In this document: in pieces, positions 63,398-64,000 of the stretch | How the letters are laid out: each line of letters starts with the position of its first letter | How positions within the stretch are numbered: the stretch's first letter is position 1 | From: CAVPJW01 sp963705525 | GTDB taxonomy: Bacteria; Acidobacteriota; Vicinamibacteria; Vicinamibacterales; CAVPJW01 | NCBI GenBank assembly: GCA_963705525.1 | Contig: CAVPJW010000004.1 | Coordinates: forward strand, 992,001 to 1,056,000 | DNA length: 64,000 nt | Direction: 5' to 3' | Position numbers and translations under genes: made by a program | Notes under the pieces: model-generated | Database searches by the model: none | Seen by the model: only the letters and a program-made list of their open reading frames with translations | What the model was told of the DNA's origin: nothing

Positions 63398-64000
63398 ATG
63401 CGTCGTCCTTCGGCAAAGCTCAGGACGACCCCGAGTATATCGAGGGGTCGAATCGCGATGTCCGTTCTTACCCTGTCCCTCGGCTGGTCGGTTCTGACAG
63501 CCCAGACCTATCCGCCCCCGTTTCCACGGGATGGCGCGACGAAACTGCTCGAGAACGACCGAGTCGTGGCCTGGGACGTGACGTGGCCGAAGGGACATCC
63601 GACGGCGATGCACAAGCATGCCTATGATCTGGTCGGGGCGTTCCTCGCGGACGGCTCGCGTCTGATTACGCCGCTCGACAAGCCGCCCTTTCCGAACACC
63701 ACGAAGCGCGGCGATGCGGTCTTCTCGCCGAGAAACACCATCCACATCGAGGAAGGCACGAGCGACTCGCCTACGCGGGCGATCCTTCTCGAGCTGAAGG
63801 AAGACGGCCCCCGGAACGAGCCCTCCCTTCCGTCGGCGGGAGCGCCCCCGGCGTTTCCGCGCGAGGGTGCGAAGCAGGTGCTCGACAACGCGCGCGTCGC
63901 CGTGTGGGATTACACGTGGAAGGTGGGAACGGCCGTGCCGATGCATCAGCATGTCCACGACGCCGCGATCATCTGGTTCGAGAACGGCACGCTGAAGTCA
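63398..64000 (+). CDS. Secreted duplicated-cupin-like protein (partial, cut by right edge)
   Basis: Open from the ATG at 63398 (AAAGGAG seven bases upstream) to the end of the window without stop, 201 codons. Signal peptide at about 1-36. Two similar halves: FPRDGATKLLENDRVVAWDV ... HKHAYD and FPREGAKQVLDNARVAVWDY ... HQHVHD. The paired His suggest metal binding as in cupins. The 3' end is missing. A long reverse-strand open frame over it has no similarity. Confidence 0.8.
   Translation, partial: MRRPSAKLRTTPSISRGRIAMSVLTLSLGWSVLTAQTYPPPFPRDGATKLLENDRVVAWDVTWPKGHPTAMHKHAYDLVGAFLADGSRLITPLDKPPFPNTTKRGDAVFSPRNTIHIEEGTSDSPTRAILLELKEDGPRNEPSLPSAGAPPAFPREGAKQVLDNARVAVWDYTWKVGTAVPMHQHVHDAAIIWFENGTLKS

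Noticed and set aside
63383..63958. 191-codon reverse frame at the right end
   Set aside because: It lies over the secreted cupin gene, which has a signal peptide, ribosome-binding site and internal repeats; the reverse frame has no similarity.

Overview
The window is GC-rich bacterial chromosome and reads as an Acidobacteriota genome, most likely a Vicinamibacteria-like lineage. The lineage call is an inference. It rests on a PadR regulator overlapping a long MacB/FtsX-type 'orphan' permease with an N-terminal prefix domain, Ser/Thr kinases carrying zinc-ribbon or TolB-like propeller modules, and numerous secreted cytochromes and cupins. No rRNA, tRNA, CRISPR array, IS element or phage gene was recognised.

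Layout. (1) 1-15.4 kb, minus strand: one unbroken str-S10-spc superoperon, transcribed rpsL-rpsG-fusA-tuf-rpsJ-rplC-rplD-rplW-rplB-rpsS-rplV-rpsC-rplP-rpmC-rpsQ-rplN-rplX-rplE-rpsN-rpsH-rplF-rplR-rpsE-rpmD-rplO-secY, with secY running off the left edge. Most gaps longer than about 40 bp in this operon are filled with degenerate 7-bp tandem repeats. (2) 15.8-22 kb: ilvE, a c-type cytochrome, a Rieske/cytochrome b-cytochrome c complex, and a sensor kinase/response regulator pair. (3) 22-27 kb, minus: a run with DUF190, crcB, a membrane protein, an AhpD-like gene with an in-frame UGA at the active-site cysteine position, a Tat-type TPP enzyme and a secreted TIM-barrel-like protein. (4) 27-32.6 kb, minus: a membrane Ser/Thr kinase, a di-heme cytochrome, a cupin remnant, a deiodinase-like gene with in-frame UGA, and a SIMPL protein. 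(5) 32.6-39.5 kb: a UbiD-type decarboxylase overlapping an ABC substrate-binding protein, a berberine-bridge-type FAD oxidase, an ABC ATPase/permease pair and a membrane protein. (6) 39.6-47.6 kb, minus: RND efflux pump plus adaptor, an M14 carboxypeptidase and a HAD hydrolase. (7) 47.6-64 kb: mixed metabolism, including enoyl-CoA hydratase, acyl-CoA ligase, a kinase-propeller receptor, a broken methyltransferase, an SDR, PadR/ADOP permease, cystathionine beta-synthase, DinB proteins, an EndoIII-like protein, small dimeric-barrel proteins and a secreted duplicated cupin cut by the right edge.

Most interesting. First, two candidate selenoprotein genes lie about 8 kb apart. One is AhpD-like with C-x-x-U-x-x-x-H; the other is deiodinase-like with T-U-P-P-F. 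Each has the UGA exactly where the family has its redox Cys/Sec, and each is followed by a hairpin at SECIS-like spacing. Second, a dispersed family of 7-8-bp intergenic repeats, some folding into long hairpins, occurs in the ribosomal operon and elsewhere and in places supplies the last codons and stop codon of genes. Third, single-base indels interrupt secY, a cytochrome, an ABC ATPase, a kinase and a methyltransferase, so consensus errors are plausible and should be considered before any 'broken' or 'fused' gene is believed.
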